Shown here: positions 43,009 through 56,146 of the stretch, piece after piece
Layout of the letters: each line of letters starts with the position of its first letter
Numbering within the stretch: the first letter of the stretch is position 1
NCBI GenBank assembly: GCA_003439945.1
Contig: QVRM01005651.1
Coordinates: 186,001-250,000 of the forward strand
Reading direction: 5' to 3'
Length of the DNA: 64,000 bases
Source: Dermanyssus gallinae
Lineage: Eukaryota; Arthropoda; Arachnida; Mesostigmata; Dermanyssidae
Translations under genes and position numbers: made by a program
The notes under the pieces: generated by a model
Told to the model about the DNA's origin: nothing
The model's input: only the letters and a program-made list of their open reading frames with translations
Database searches by the model: none

Positions 43009-44500
43009 CTTGAGTAAGGCCGCTCCTTATCTCCTCGCTGGTAGGCAGGGAAGGATCTGACGGCGGCCTCGCATGGCCCGGCGACGGGCGTACGGGCATT
43101 TCTTGTTAATTTTCCGTTGTTTTTGCGGATATCTCAGGAATTGCAGCAGATACTGTCGCGAGCGTGTTAGATTATGCAAGGCCCGCTTGGTGAATCACCT
43201 TACAGGTCTGCACTAAGTGCGCTCGTCTTTGTCTGCACTGTCTGCCAGACTACGCGGAGATGAGACGGCTTCGTCCTTGTCTGCACTGTCCGTCGGACTG
43301 CGCGCGGATATGAGATTGCTTCGTCTTCTCTCGCACACAGCGCTCAGCTAGGGCAACTGTGAACTAAGCCTTTACTTTACACGCCTACAAGCCTTTACTA
43401 GCACGACAAAGCTAAGATGGCGGCAACCACGCAACTCTGTGTTACCCCGTGGCAAGCACACAAGTGCTCGACAACAAGGAACTCACAAAATGTAAGAAAA
43501 CTTACCAACAACTCCCCTTTTGTGCACAGTGTAGTCCTAATCACCAAGTCTATCTGTTCCACACAGACAAACGGACGAAGGAATCTCCCGTACTACTACT
43601 ATCCGACGATATTTTCCGGGACCGATCTCACATGCGTCCGTCCGCACCGTTTGTCTGCTGCACGAGACTCACGGACACTTGCATGGTGGAGTGTCGTCGA
43701 GATAGGGGTGATCCGTTCACCAACGCCGGAACAAACCTCACCGCAAGTTAATCAACCGGGTTCATCTCACCAGCAACAACGGCAACAACGTACGACAACA
43801 AGGAACGAAGCGACGTTCGAAATGCTGCAGCCGATCAAGAGACCGAACTATTAACAAGAGAGTCAACGAGTCAAAGGAAGGTTAAGAGAAAACAGCCGCA
43901 GCAGAAAAACAGTGGAGGAGAGGGCGCCGGCATCGACAGTACTGCGACAGCGGCGGCTACCAACGGCTACCAAACGGCAAGCGACCAGCCCACCGCAACG
44001 GAATAAATATTTAAAGACGAAATTAACGGGTGAGAGCGGCACAAAGCGGACAATTTTAGCGGAATTCTCTGGTACCAGTAACTTGCGCGCTGAGAGAGGG
44101 AAGCCTCAGAGAGCGGGGCCACAGTCAGGCCATCTGATATGTCCGATGAGGCGCACGACAAAGAAGACACCGAGGAATGGAACGTCATTGGAACGGGTGA
44201 TAGAGATATTCGAAAGGAGACATCACCAAAGGCTAACATAAACGAATGGCCTGAGGCGATTTTTTTGCCGCTGCTAATAATTTGCTCGAGACAATTTTTA
44301 ACACGATTTGCGCAGATGTCGTTAGACTCACAATGCGAAGTTAAGGAACCTCGTTTTACACTAGCTAGTGAACTTGTCATCGTCGAGGAAGCCGAACACA
44401 GAGCGACATTGCCAAGCTCAACCTCAGTCGGGGGTATTCCAGTTCAGTTTTAAGTGAGCGGCCAAGGATCAACAGTGACGGGAAAAATCTCTAGCTTATT
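43009..44500. other. Unassigned interval
   Basis: Contains plus-strand ORFs at 43417-43854, 43912-44241 and 44139-44453. They are polar and low in complexity and I recognise none. They may include the 5' part of the R2-type fragment that starts at 44501, but nothing in them proves it. Confidence 0.4.
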
Positions 44501-45660
44501 TTGGAATTGATTTTTCGACGATTTGAACGGAAGTTCGTCTCTGTGTCGAAGAGCTTACTAGAGAAAGATATAGTACTTTCCAAATTTTGGGTACAGGAAG
44601 GAGACCCTTGTGGCCTGGCCCTCTTCTGTCTGACAATTTGCCAACTGCTTTCTTCTCAGAAGTTGGAATTTAAGCCGTGGTTTTTAGATGATGGATGGCG
44701 CTACTCTTGATTCTACGCCTGGTGATGTGAAAAAAGTAATCGCTTTTGGGTCACTTCTGGGCTGCAACTTACCGCAGCAATGTGCCAGCTGCTCATGCTA
44801 TCTATCATTCGACAACGCTTTTCGTGACGAGTGCTTGCGCCGGCCGCAGGGTTTGCTTCCTGAAATCAAGCTATGCACCGATGAAAGCATCGATCTTCCC
44901 GGGGATCCCGGGGTGCGCATCCCGCGCTATACTTAATGAGAAATCGCCTCTCGACACCAAGACTTATTTATATTTTCTGCTGCACGAGAAGCTATGATAA
45001 TGCGTGAAACGGGTGCTAAAATTAAATTTGGATGGAGTAAGTTGGGACCAGGCTTCTTTTTCTCAGCCGGAGGTCTGGGTGTCCGACGTGCAACGGATTT
45101 GGCCCAGACTGCATTTTTGGGTTTCATCACTACCCTTCACGAGTTGATTTTAGCTCATTCACCTCCAAACGCCAAGTCATTCCTAGAACGGCTCTTGGAG
45201 TCCGAAACAAAAAAAATCGCCCTCTGCCACCGCGTAGTGCTTGATGACGCACGCCAGTTCGCCCTGGATGCCATCGTAGTCGAAGTTATTCAAAAGAACA
45301 TCCTGGACAACACCTCTAGCATCTTTCAGTGAACCAAGCGTTAAATAGCTTCAAGCCATTCTCTCGCCGCAGCTGGAGACGATGCTGTATAATACAGCAC
45401 TCCGCAACGTTGCTGGCCTGCGGTTAGAGCGGCCGTAAGTGCGCCTCATACTTGCTTCCTTTACGACACACTGGTGTCGTCGACGGGAGAACGTGGCTTA
45501 AGCTGTTTTAGGAGCTGCGGACGAGCTTAACGAAGTTATTTCAAAGGCCCTGCATTCCGCTAACGTGCCCTGCAGAAAAGACCCAGTCGGACTGGCAATG
45601 GACTTACAACCGTGTGGGACACGCTGACGCTGTCTTGCCAGAGTCGAGCCTCGAGCTCAG
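44501..45660 (+). pseudogene. R2-type reverse transcriptase fragment (plus strand)
   Basis: VQEGDPCGLALFCLTICQLL stands where QQGDPLGPxLFC is expected, and FKPWFLDDG is the catalytic block, both near 44590-44695. The thumb includes FFFSAGGLGVRRATDLAQTA (45055-45110). A C-terminal piece with SDWQWTYNRVGHADAVLPES lies near 45580-45645. Frames shift several times. The sequence differs from elements A, B and C and is in opposite orientation. No RPDG/WDAT endonuclease was found after it. Confidence 0.72.
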
Positions 45661-46087
45661 CAGGCGCTGTTGCCAATTTAGCGGAGCGGCGAAAAAGTCT
45701 GAAGTATAGCGAGTTGGAGACAATATATAGTACAGATAGTTTTGATAGAAACAATGGGGGTCATGAGAGCCATAACGCACACCCTTTGGTCTGGGTAGTG
45801 TGGGACTCTCAAACCCACTAAAAACCTGGTGACCCCCTAGCTTACATGGGGGAGAGAGAGACCTGCTCTCAGGGATGCTCAGCTCGAAAAAAAGCAGGGA
45901 GGCGGGCTCTGATTTTGTGGAGACTGTTATGAGAGCGAAGACAAAGCTGACGGAAGAGAGGAGGCAACGCATGGAGCGCCAGCAGGTCTCTCGTCGTATT
46001 GCACTACACGTCTAGTCGTGAAAGGTGGTGCGACTTCATCCACCGGGTGAGCCCATCTAAGGCGTCATTTGCTCGGTCTTCCAACAG
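45661..46087. other. Unassigned interval
   Basis: No supported feature between the R2-type fragment and the 3' end of the next R1-like element. Confidence 0.4.
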
Positions 46088-48065
46088 CTACGCATACCTT
46101 GCGGTGACTAAATTTGGCAGGTCGTCGGCATGAGCGACGAACTCAATACCGCGAGGCCTGCTCATATCTAGCACGCCGTCGTACGCTAGGTTCCATAGCG
46201 TAGGTCCTAGCACGAAACCTTGTGGTACACCTGTAGTCATCGCGTACTCCGTGCCGTCGTAGCTCACACTTTGTTTGGCCAGATACGATGCTATCATACG
46301 CCGAATAACGCTGGTACTCCCTTTTTCTCCACCGCATTTAGGATCATCCTCCATTTTGCGCTGCTAAACGCATTATTTACATCCAGCAAAATCAGGAGGC
46401 AAAGATTACGAACTCTGGGGCTTTTCTGTCTCTTCTCTTTAACCTTAGCAAGTATCTTGCTAATGGGCTGGAGCGTGGACCTCCCTTTACGAAACCCGTA
46501 CTGATCCTCTGAGAGCGAGATTTGGTTTTTCTCGATTGCATCATTGAGTCTGCTCGCGAGTATTGACTCCACGGCCTTGGCAACTGTGTCAAGAGGGCAG
46601 ATGGGCATGTAGGCTGAAGCCGAGCATGGCTCCTTCCCCGGCTTTGGAATAAGAGCCAGACGGGTCTTCTTTCATTCTTCTGGAAACTGTTCCTCTCTTA
46701 GAAGTGCGTCTACGACGGTTTTAAAGGCCGATGGGCACTTCTTCATTAGACATATAATCGCTTCCGGAGGTATGCCGTCGGGTCCTGGACCGTGCCCTCT
46801 GACATCCTTTCAGCTACTCGCTGGACCTGCTCGAGCGTTACAAGAGGAATATCCTTCTCATTCACCGTAATAAGGTTTCTGCCTTCCTCCGTCTGCACCG
46901 GAAAAGGTGAGCTACAATGGCTTCTACGAGATCCGGTGGGATCGTTAGTGCTCTCGTGCCCAGTTTGTCCATCAATTTTGTAGGGCTTCCCCTACACGCC
47001 CTGCTCGATCTCCTTGATCAGTTGGTTCCAGCACCAAAGCTTACTCTTTCTGATGGTGGTCTTCAGGTTCACGCGTGTTGCCTTGTATTCCGACGAGCGA
47101 TCACCTGCTTTATCCCGCCACTCCTGCTCGGACGATCCGTTCTCGCCTTTTTAGCCTTCCCACGGGCTCTAGTGTATCGGCGCCGGGCTCCAGTGCACTC
47201 TTTCCGTATAGCGGCCACCTCGGGGGACCACCAGTACTTTGGTGCAGCGTTTCTCCGCCGCGGATGTACTAGAGGTGGCATTGCCTTCTCAAATGTTTAC
47301 GGAGGATTTCGCTTAAGCTTTTCTCATTGAAAGTGTTCTCCAGTTTGTTACAGCCCCGAACTATCGCCTCCATAAGCTTTGACTATCTGACCCTGTGGCA
47401 CCCAGCAGCAGGCACCATGCTCTTGAGTGCCCCGTCGTTTTTCACCGTGAATGTAATATATCGGTGGTCACGAAGGTTCTTTTCGTATTCAAGGACCTCC
47501 CAGTTGACTACCCTGTAGGGTGTGTTTGCGGCGCTAATCGTCAGGTCTATAAAGGCTTCCTGATTTCTGCATGCAAACGTCGCGGCCGCTTTCGGGTTGT
47601 TCATAACCAGAAGGTTCCGTTCGGCCAACCATTCTATCGGGGATTGTCCCCGAATGTTGGTGCGCCACCCCAAATCACCGACGCCGCGTTGAAGTCTCCC
47701 GTAATAATCTGGGTCTGATGATTCTGCGTTCTGACGTTGACGTCCAATGCTTCAAGGTATTCTGCATTCCTCTTAGCCTCTTTTGGGGGAGCAGTAGCAG
47801 CTATAGAATACTGCGCCCCCATCGATCTGTATCCAGGTAAACCTTTTTGCCTGGCCCCTGTCCCGGATGGCAATGTCTTTTCGGCGGTTTGTCCACCAGA
47901 TTGCGGTGTCCGTTCGTTCGTCTGCTGTCCATACCCTTTTGTCCGCTGCCTTTGCCAGGGCCTCGTTTGGCTCTGACAAGGGGCATAGGTCAACTCCCAA
48001 CCGGTCTACTGCTGTCGCAAGGAGGTAATGTGCGGCCCTGCATCTATTGAGATTAACCTGCAAGA
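46088..48065 (-). pseudogene. R1-like ORF2 (endonuclease and RT)
   Basis: It starts LQVNLNRCRAAHYLL (48065). The endonuclease continues with a SEPNEALAK region, ADERTDTAIWW, GAVFYSCYCSPKRG, ITGDFNAASVIWGG (47710) and AFIDLTISAANTPYRVVNW, LRDHRYITF (47500). The linker PKYWWSPEVAAIRKEC is near 47240. RT runs 46880-46088 with YGFRKGRSTLQ, LLILLDVNNAFSSAKW (first catalytic Asp), GVPQGFVLGPTLWNL and VAHADDLP (YADD-type block with His). Stops and shifts occur near 47630, 47380, 47060 and 46350. The thumb and C-terminal domain are missing, so the 3' end is truncated at about 46088. Confidence 0.85.
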
Positions 48066-48269
48066 CCTCATAGCTTGTCGAAATTTCCTGATCTGTTCTT
48101 GCCGCCGTAGCTGCATTTGCCGTTACATTTCTGGCCAGAGTGGGAAACTTCGTCGTGTGTCTTCTACTTGGTCTGATTCAACCACTTTCCTCCGTTTTGT
48201 AGTTTGCTCTAGTCTCCTCTGTTGCCGGGCAACTGGCATTCTTCTGCAGTCCCTCCTGTCCGAGCATTA

Positions 48270-49746
48270 GACCTATCTTTTTCCTTCGTAGATCTTCCAC
48301 CCCTTTTCTGTCGGCAGGACATGTCATTAAGTTCGCTGACTGCCCTGCCACAGACCATACGTAGCACTTTCTGATCTCAGCAGTGCAGTTTCTCGCCAGA
48401 TGCCCAGTGGCTCCGCAGCGATAGCATCTGCGGCCTTAGGGCATTTCTTTAGCACAAGCCTTCGCCATATGGCTCATCCCCTGGCATCTCGTGCAGCATG
48501 GGAGATCAATCCGTTTGGTCACCCGGCACGTTGACCAACCCACACTAAGTCGTTCTCTCTTCAGTAGGGCCTCGCCGATCTTTCTACTTAAGGCCAGGGC
48601 ACAGATCCAGCCTCCATTTACCGCTTTGCGTGGGACTTCTGTTGTAACCTCGCCCTGAACCTGTTTTTGACGGCTTGCCCAAGTTCGTCCTTAGAGGTGC
48701 CCTGTTCAAGGCCACCTTCCATTCAAACCACCACTGTGTTCGTTCTGGCGTTTCTGTGTGTGCTTTCTTTCTGTCTCTTTCCTTTTTTCTGCCCTTTCTT
48801 GAGGCAGAAATCTACTGGAGCGTAGAGTTGTCCTCCCCAACATGCCTCTGCGGCCTTCCGAGCTATTACTGTGTACTTCCAGGTCTTCCGGGAAGTGGGC
48901 CGCTATCTGGCGTCTCCTCTGGCTCGTTTGACCGGCGTATCGCTCCTGCGGCCCTGCGTCTTGTTCAGTTCGCTGTAGATGTGTGGTCATTTGTCGGAAG
49001 AGCCTTACGACGCTTTTGCCCTCAACTTTCCTTCCTCTAGTTTTCCGACCACGAGAGTCCTAGTGATTTCTGGTAATTCCTCAAGCGGCGTCAAGCGGGC
49101 AAGGAGCTCTGAGTCTTTGACCGACCCTTCGCGTATGACCACCGCCTCACTCAATTTCTGTCAAAATGCTACCGTAAACATTCTTTGTCATTCTACAGAG
49201 TCGTATAGGCCAATTCTCTTTGACCAGCGTAACCACCTCCTCCTCAGTCGTTGCCTCCTTCATAGGCCAGTGCAGCTCTGCTGTGCGCTGCTTCTCTTTC
49301 TATTTCTTAATCTCCTCGGCGCTGATCTCCGTCTTACATCTGTTGCAGAATTGCGGATCTCCAGATGCCTTTGTAACTAGGGTCGCCTCTGAAGCATCTG
49401 CTGGCTGGAGCTCCGTCTCAAGCTTGAGAGTCTCTCTTAGCTTGCTTCGCAGCTCTGCCAGTTCGAGACGGCCATCTTTATGAAGTCTCCTGGCCGCCCT
49501 GTAGAGCATCTCTGAAACCCTTTTGATGTCAGTTTGGGGGTTGGTGTGCTTCACGGTAAGTGCTTTCAATTCGGACGCACCTTCTAGCAGTGCTTCAATC
49601 ATGGAGTCCAGTCTATAAGTTGTTTCGGTCGCCTTTCTCACTTCCTTGTGGCCCGCCTCTTCGGGCTTCTCTGAAGCGTCCTGGAACATTTGTTCGGCCC
49701 CAGCTTCTGCCGTTTCTTGATCAATGAGGATCTTAGTCGTGGCCAC
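48270..49746 (-). pseudogene. R1-like ORF1 (gag-like)
   Basis: It starts MATTKILIDQETAEAG (49746) with a helical N-terminal region, then QFCNRCKTEISAEEIKK at the end of the first open frame (49300). Later frames hold the core. Zinc knuckles lie at 48515-48330: CTRCQGMSHMAKAC and CYRCGATGHLARNC are intact, and CYVWSVAGQSANLMTC is degenerate. One in-frame stop separates the first and second knuckles. It lies upstream of the ORF2 at 48065 and belongs with it. Confidence 0.78.
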
Positions 49747-51000
49747 CTACTTCAGTGGCCACCTAGTAGCACCTTCCGTTCGGCTAGCATCCGGGGCTCT
49801 TGTTAGGGCCTTTCCTTGGGGAGGATTTCCTCCGTCCATACAGGCCGTAATGGAATCTTTGTCCATGGTCAGGTTACGCTTCTTCACTCCCTAGTCCCTT
49901 GTCCGGGCGTAGGTTGCCTGGTAGGCAGCAGCGATGGGTTTTCTCCACCTGTGTGTTACATATACATATATCGGCACTGAAACACTATATATATAACACA
50001 CATATAAATACATACTGTTCAGTGCAATATCACTACATATAGTATACTGCGTATATAGACTGTGTGATACAATATTGCGATACGTAATGTACATTATACA
50101 CAATATCTACACGCTAGTCCATATATACAGAGTGTGTGGTATAGTAATTTGCTTTTTTGCTATATATCTGTACTTACGCCAGACACTTTTTATCTAATGC
50201 AGTGTTACATTGCGTTGGTTGAGCAGCCGTTAGTTGATCTGCCGTTAGAATTCAAATTTGAATGCTCCGCGGACCGCTTGGAGCCTTCCGACCGCTGCGC
50301 GGCTGGTTTGGTTTTGCTTCACCCTGCCGAAAAGGACTTGTTTTAACTTCATAGCAGCCTGGCTCCTTACCCCTGCGTCTCACGGTCACGCACAATACAC
50401 CAGAATGGTCACTGAGTTTCACACATCACTATGGTATGTCACTCTCTAGGTTTACCTGCCTGTGTACACACGAGCAAGCATAACCTCTCGGAGCTCCATA
50501 GACACACGTCCTCACTCTTTGGCGCCAAAGCAGCTTCGGTCATGAGCGAATCCACAGTAAGTTTTCTGAGAGAAATTTGGAAAAAAGCGGCAAGTGAAAG
50601 GGATGAGAAAAGGGCGGGAAAATTTCTGCCGCAGAGAATATTAATTAAAGTGCAACTAGGAAATGTGGTTGCGGTGTTAGGCTTGCTATCCTCAGGCAGT
50701 GGTTTACTGGGTTTATCTGCTCTTGTAATACAAATGCACTGCGTATAATAAAAATAATCGTACACCTATATGGCACCTAGCAAAAAAAGTACTTAATTTA
50801 TAATTTTGCATGAAAATCCATAAGCATCAGTGAACATAACACCTTTAAGGCTAAAGGAGTCGATTAGCGTAACAATATTTAACGGGGAAGTGTCGGCCAG
50901 AATAGTTATTATCACCGCTTATATCTACCTGCATTGTCTTCACGTCTCGCCACTACCTCCGTGGCTTTCTCTGGTTCTCGCCTCAAGGTACCCTCTACAC
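49747..51000. other. Probable 5' region of the R1-like element, with AT-rich insert
   Basis: 49950-50215 is AT-rich with many TATAT stretches. 50228-50515 is the shared block also found at 25480-25760. ORFs around 50431-50750 have no recognisable content. Confidence 0.55.
50228..50515. repeat. Dispersed repeat shared with 25480-25760
   Basis: Same block as upstream of the 21555-25184 element, including CACACATCACTATGGTATG and CTCTCTAGGTTTA. Roughly 80 percent or more identity by eye. Confidence 0.75.
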
Positions 51001-51199
51001 CAACCCACTAAAAATCAGTCATGTCCCCGTCACCCCGTCTGACTGGGAACTGCTTGCGCAAAACATCAAACAGTCATGTCTGTTACTCCCGGCGGGTGTG
51101 TTCCTCGGGAGCCTCGGGGAGGCGCAAGCGAACTCGAAGGGCGGCCCTTGTTTTCTCCTGTAGTATGTTTTTAAAAACTTGCGACGCTTCCTTCCCGTG

Positions 51200-52812
51200 T
51201 CATGCTGATTCAGTCAATTTCTTGATGATGTCCTGTTGGTTAAGAGCTGATTTGTTCCTTAGAAGCTCTATTAAGCTTGCGCGCTGCTCCGCCCATGACG
51301 GACACCTCAGCACAGGCTGTCGTCGAGTCCCTCTGCAGTCGACGTACGTAGGACTGGGGACCTCCCGATCCTGAACAGGTACGACTGGAAGTCGCCATGA
51401 CCTGTAAGGACCTGGGTTGTGTAGGATGTAAGTCCCCCTCTCCCCGGCCGATTGAGCCAGCCTCTGATGTTTGGGATCAGGGTGCAGTGTCTGGCGTCTG
51501 AAGCGCCCTGCTCCAGGCCTTCCCACTCCCCCTGCCAGAGGTCGATTGTGCGCTGACGCTCCTCGTCTTTGTAACGGTCTGGGTTGTTCCATAGGCGTCG
51601 GCGCTTGGCTGCCTGCAGATTCCAAGGGATCGTTCCGGCTAGGACGAAAGCCGCCGCACCCTTTCGATTATGATTTAATTAATTTTAATATTACCCTGAG
51701 AGCTTCGACCCTCTGGGCCAGACGCAGATAAATCCTGTCCCGCGGCGAATTTTAGTGTGTCGGTGGGCCAGGAGCTCCGTACAGGGCAACCGACTCAGCC
51801 GCATACAAAATGGTTGTTCTTCTCAGCTGCCGTAAACCATATGTATTGCATGAGCCGTGCAAAATCATTGTTTGTCTTCACTGCCTTCTCCGTCACCCAC
51901 TGCACGTGTTCGGTACCACAGAGACCCCTGTCAAGGATGACCCTGAGGTATCTTACATTGTTGACGAGTGCGATCCACTGGCCTTCTAGATGGAGGTGAA
52001 GGCCAGAGCATTGTCTGTGGCCCGCCAAGAGTATCGCCTTGCTTTTCAATAGGGGAAGGGCAAGCCTCGCATTTTGCATCCAGCGGGCGATGCCGGCAAG
52101 TGCTTCGTTCGCACGGCTCTGCAGCAGGTCCGCGGTCCGGGCCTGGACGTTTAGGATAAGGTCGTCAGCGTAAGAAACGAGGTTTACGCCCGGGGCGGTC
52201 TCTCAACCGCAGCACGTCGTCGTAGGTTATAATCTATAGCAGAGGGCCAATCAGGACTGAATCGTCCTGTCATGTAGAAAATTAGATATGAGCTTCCGTA
52301 GATAGAATGGAACTTTTTCTTGTAGATAGTCTCAATGACGACTCTCCACGGTAGGCTATTAAAAGCGTTCTTGACATCCAACAAAATCGCAAGAAGCAAG
52401 TACCGTCTTCTGGGCGGGGACTCGCGGAGGGGTTCAACCTGCGTCTGGATCCGCTTTATGACGCCGATGTTTGAGCGGTCCTTGCAGAATTCGTAGTTGG
52501 CGTCGGACAACAGGTTGCTCCCCTCCGTGAAGTCCCAGAGGCATGCCCCACGATGGACTCAAATGCTTTAGCCAGGTAGCCGAGTAGGAAAATTAGGCGG
52601 TAGGAGCCGGGGCCCTTTGGTATGAGAATAAGGTCTGCAGCCTTCCTTGCAGCAGGGAGATACCCCGTTCGGAACATCTCAGTCGCCGCGGCGGCTACTG
52701 CTTCCGGGTATTCCGTTTAGCAGCTTAACCGCAAAGGCACCGTCAGGGCCCGGTGCCTTTCCCTCCCTGAGGCGTGCCGCCGTTTTGCGCACCTCTTGCA
52801 GGGTAACTTCAG
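51200..52812 (-). pseudogene. R1/Jockey-type RT fragment, 5' truncated
   Basis: It begins abruptly in the RT entry region: PPEVTLQEVRKTAARLREGK, then APGPDGAF (52812-52730). Next come DLILIPKGPGSYRLIFLLGY, YEFCKDRSNIGVIKRIQT and LLLAILLDVKNAFNSLPWRV (first Asp, near 52370). The YADD block is not readable. The thumb is at 52079-51795 (NNVRYLRVILDRGL) and the C-terminal part at 51625-51200 (GTYILHNPGPYRSWRLPVV then RCPSWAEQR). Internal stops are present. The absence of ORF1 and endonuclease fits normal 5' truncation on insertion. Confidence 0.82.
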
Positions 52813-54772
52813 GAGGACACAATAACGTAGGAATTTATAAGTTTCTTAAAATATCGCAAGAAGAACAAATTTCCATATATTCCACGCTCCAATGTTGTCT
52901 AAATTTATTTGAAACTCCCACTGGCTTTCTTCAAAGTTTAGCTAAGCCATAATAATAGTTTATCCCCCAACAAGACAATCTGGCCCGCCGAAAAGAGTAC
53001 TTGTGTTGAAAAAAATGCGCAGGTGCTAGTTTGCCGGTTACACCCTGGCAATCGTGCCGATGAGCCAAGCAGATTAATGGTTGCGCTTATTTTTGTAAAA
53101 CGACGTTATTAAAAATATTAACGAGACTATTTCTAATTTCGGAAGGCTTGCCGCAAATTCGTCTTTGTAAGTTAAATCATGTATTCAAGTTATTTCTTCT
53201 ACCACGGGTCCAAAGACGTTAAAATTCCATTCGACCTCTAAACAGAAATAAATCCGCCATCGCGCCGAAAGCTATTCGCACTATTTGCACAGAAGACGCG
53301 TAGGCGCCGCCATTATGTATAGTTAGGGTTTTGTATAGTAGTTCCTTTACATGCGCTAACTTTCTATGCACTCAACTAACAAAATACTAACTTAATCGTC
53401 TGTCCACATGTTTTGAGATATAAAACAACTGCATACGTTTTTTGTTAATGTTGCAAAATTCATAGCGTCGTAACTTACGCAGTGCGCTCCCAGGTTGCGC
53501 AGTATTTTAGCTTATGTAAGAAAGGTCGTTTTGTACACTATCGCCCGCACCGCCTCGTTAAGGCCACAAGGACTCAATCGACGACATCTGGCAGGGTGTC
53601 GTCGCTTCAAAACTATCCTTAAAATCTCTAAAATCGGTGGCCAAGACACCGAGAGGGTCATACAACCTGGCGCAAGCTTCCGTGAACATTCGCATGATAC
53701 GCGCAAGCGTAGCAAGCGCATGGCATGACTTTCAGCGGAGACGTAAGAGCTGCTGATGTTCAGAAACATTTTACACTGCGGACAAGCACAGTCATCGCAG
53801 CTTCTCCGTCGAGGTCTCGAAGACGCTGACGCGATCTCCGAATTTTACCCACAGACCCGGCTTGATGTTATCCCTTTGGTCACCACAGTCTCGCGGACTA
53901 CGGTATTTCCCCGATCGTCGGACAATGAATCACCTCTTTCGTCTACGTGTCCAATTCTCGTCCTTACAAAGCCGTCCGACCTCAGGTTTTGGTGGTCGCC
54001 GTGAATAATCATATCGCTAGTTCAAGGTTCTTGTACTGACGAGCATTTGCTAGTGCGTGCATTGGACATGTAGTGATGACATGAGTGTTAGCAGCATTAC
54101 TCTCACTCAATGACAGCGTCGACCTCGCGTCGACGTTAACGCATTTACAATTGGCCAGACTCCATACGATGCCTTCTCAGGCTCAACAACAGAAACGCGC
54201 AGCATTACATGAAGTCACGTGTTGCCGTTATGGATAAATATCCGCTCCAGGCGTCAATCACCGTGAATAACCATTTCCACCTTCCTAACGTAATCAATAT
54301 GCGGCTGTCTGTCACAGCTTAACCTTAGAAAAGTGTTCGTAGCTAAAACCCAGCAATCGCTATTTCGATTCGATTCCACCGCAGTCACACCTTAACTTAC
54401 GTCAATTTTTGCCTCACCTAGCTCATCTGAATGCTGCCCAATTACCAGTCGGAGATTTGCAACGACAATATGGAAATTCGTATTTCGTCGAATTCATCTC
54501 GCTGGACTTCGAGCACTCATTTAAAACTCTGAAACCATCGAAGTTAGGGGCGCCAACCGTTGCTAAAACGGCACCATTTTCCCACGCCTTCTACTCGTCC
54601 AAAACGAGAGACGGGTAGAGAGAGAGAGAGAGAACCAGCAAAAACAAGCGTTTCACTGCTTGGGGCCGCACAAAAAACATCAGACAACCCGCCTAATATG
54701 CACGACGTTCGGAAGTAATCTTCAATTGTGTGTAGCAAACTAGGCAACAGTATACGAAAGCCGCGAGATTTG
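52813..54772. other. Unassigned interval
   Basis: No gene supported. AT-rich to about 53500, then more GC-rich with ORFs of 70-85 residues that I do not recognise. A short (GA)n run lies at about 54617-54631. Confidence 0.45.
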
Positions 54773-54804
54773 CCACCCTAATGGCGTGGGCGCCATTAGG
54801 GTGG
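54773..54804. repeat. Perfect 14-bp hairpin with 4-nt loop
   Basis: CCACCCTAATGGCG (54773-54786), loop TGGG, then its exact reverse complement (54791-54804). GC-rich stem. There is no T-run after it, so a terminator is unlikely. Confidence 0.9.
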
Positions 54805-55046
54805 TGAACACTGGTGGCAAGCTTCATTATACACACACTAGGCCTTAGTGGCGCGCCACCCGTTGTTAATTATCCATTCTGGATTAACGGTGTGCCTGCC
54901 CACCGTTGATCTGCCCGCGGTCCGTCGTTTTAAAGTCGATCGCGTTACACAGAATCAAATCCAATAATCATCTTCGTTTTCTTGTACACCGTTTACCTAT
55001 CGTTTTAATCGTTACTCAAGCGAAACGCTAGGGAAGACGTCATCCA

Positions 55047-56144
55047 TCACGCCCCGCAGATACTCCAAGTCTGTGCGGCGAAAGAGGCGGGCACGGTCGC
55101 ACCTTCGGTTCCGTGCCCTCTTATCAGTACAGTATCCTTATTATCTTGACAGCTTATTTTGGTTGCCAATCGGCGAACGACCGAGGAACAGGCGATAGGG
55201 CGTAATGATCTATCTTTTTTATTTGGTGCAAACATCCGTGCTCCGAAGATAAGTGGTATAAAACAGGATGAGGGCAAGCCCCATCTAAGCACATCCGCTA
55301 CCATCGCAATGGCGTCAGCTAATCGCTCAGCCGTGTCGCTCAGTGCACCAGACAGTAGGTCCTGAAGTAGTCGGGGTCTCGTAAAATCCAGTCCGGCAGC
55401 TGAACTCCGACTGAAGGTCTTCATGGCGTTCAGTATCACGTCGCGCGAGGTTGAAGATGGCAGTGTAACCGCCGGGGGTGTAGGCATGGTTAGATCCCGA
55501 GGAGCCTGTGGGTGTTTGGAGCGGAGTGCTTCCGTATTTTCGTTCACTGGCGCTAGAATATCCTTGGAGCTCACCAATCTAGTTGTACCTGAGATAATGC
55601 CTTCCGACAGCTTGATTCTCACCCGTCTGAAGAGGTTATTGTCAAGGTAAGCCTTCGGTCCCGAACCCTCGTGCGTCAGGTCCCTAATTCTTTTTACCGC
55701 TGAAAATTCGCGTAAGTTCTTCCTAATCACGACAGACAGGAACCGGGCGTCCTTTTCCGCTCGAGGAAGTCGCAGCACGACCGCAGCGAAGGAGAACAAA
55801 GAGTACCAGGCAGAGAAGTCGTTCTCTTTGGCGACGTTTGAGAAGACGTTAGTAAGTTCCTCTGCAACAGTAGGCCTTACAGATTTTGGTAAAATGCGTA
55901 GCAGTTTGGCTTGGCGCATATTTGCCTGAATGTCGACGTGTAGAGTGTCTATATCAATTTCTTCCGTCAAGGCCCGATGGGCTGTGAACGGCCAGTTGGC
56001 AACGTCAGCATGCCCGGCTGATATGTGTCTGGCAAGACCCCTTTTCGTGAAGACACCTTTGCAAACCCATGTAGCCCTGTTGGAGTTATCCAAGGATGGA
56101 GATGTTTGTGCGGCCTCAGTTCCGCTTGAGTTATTATCTGGCAT
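55047..56144 (-). pseudogene. R2-type ORF2, 3'-truncated (copy B)
   Basis: This matches copy A residues 1 to about 338, then leaves homology at 55129 and stops at 55047 after unrelated residues. RT is cut before the first catalytic Asp, and the endonuclease is absent. A 3-nt deletion in the zinc finger turns CPVC into WVC, removing the first zinc ligand. There are no internal stops in the retained part. Copy B is a by-product of the segmental duplication rather than an independent insertion. Confidence 0.88.
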
Positions 56145-56146
56145 TA
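56142..56146 (-). promoter_or_regulatory. TAATG stop/start overlap (copy B)
   Basis: ORF1 TAA (56146-56144) and ORF2 ATG (56144-56142) share one A, as in copy A. Confidence 0.7.

Noticed and set aside
53495..54004. ORFs of 77-85 residues on both strands
   Set aside because: Overlapping frames on both strands with no motif; not supportable as genes.
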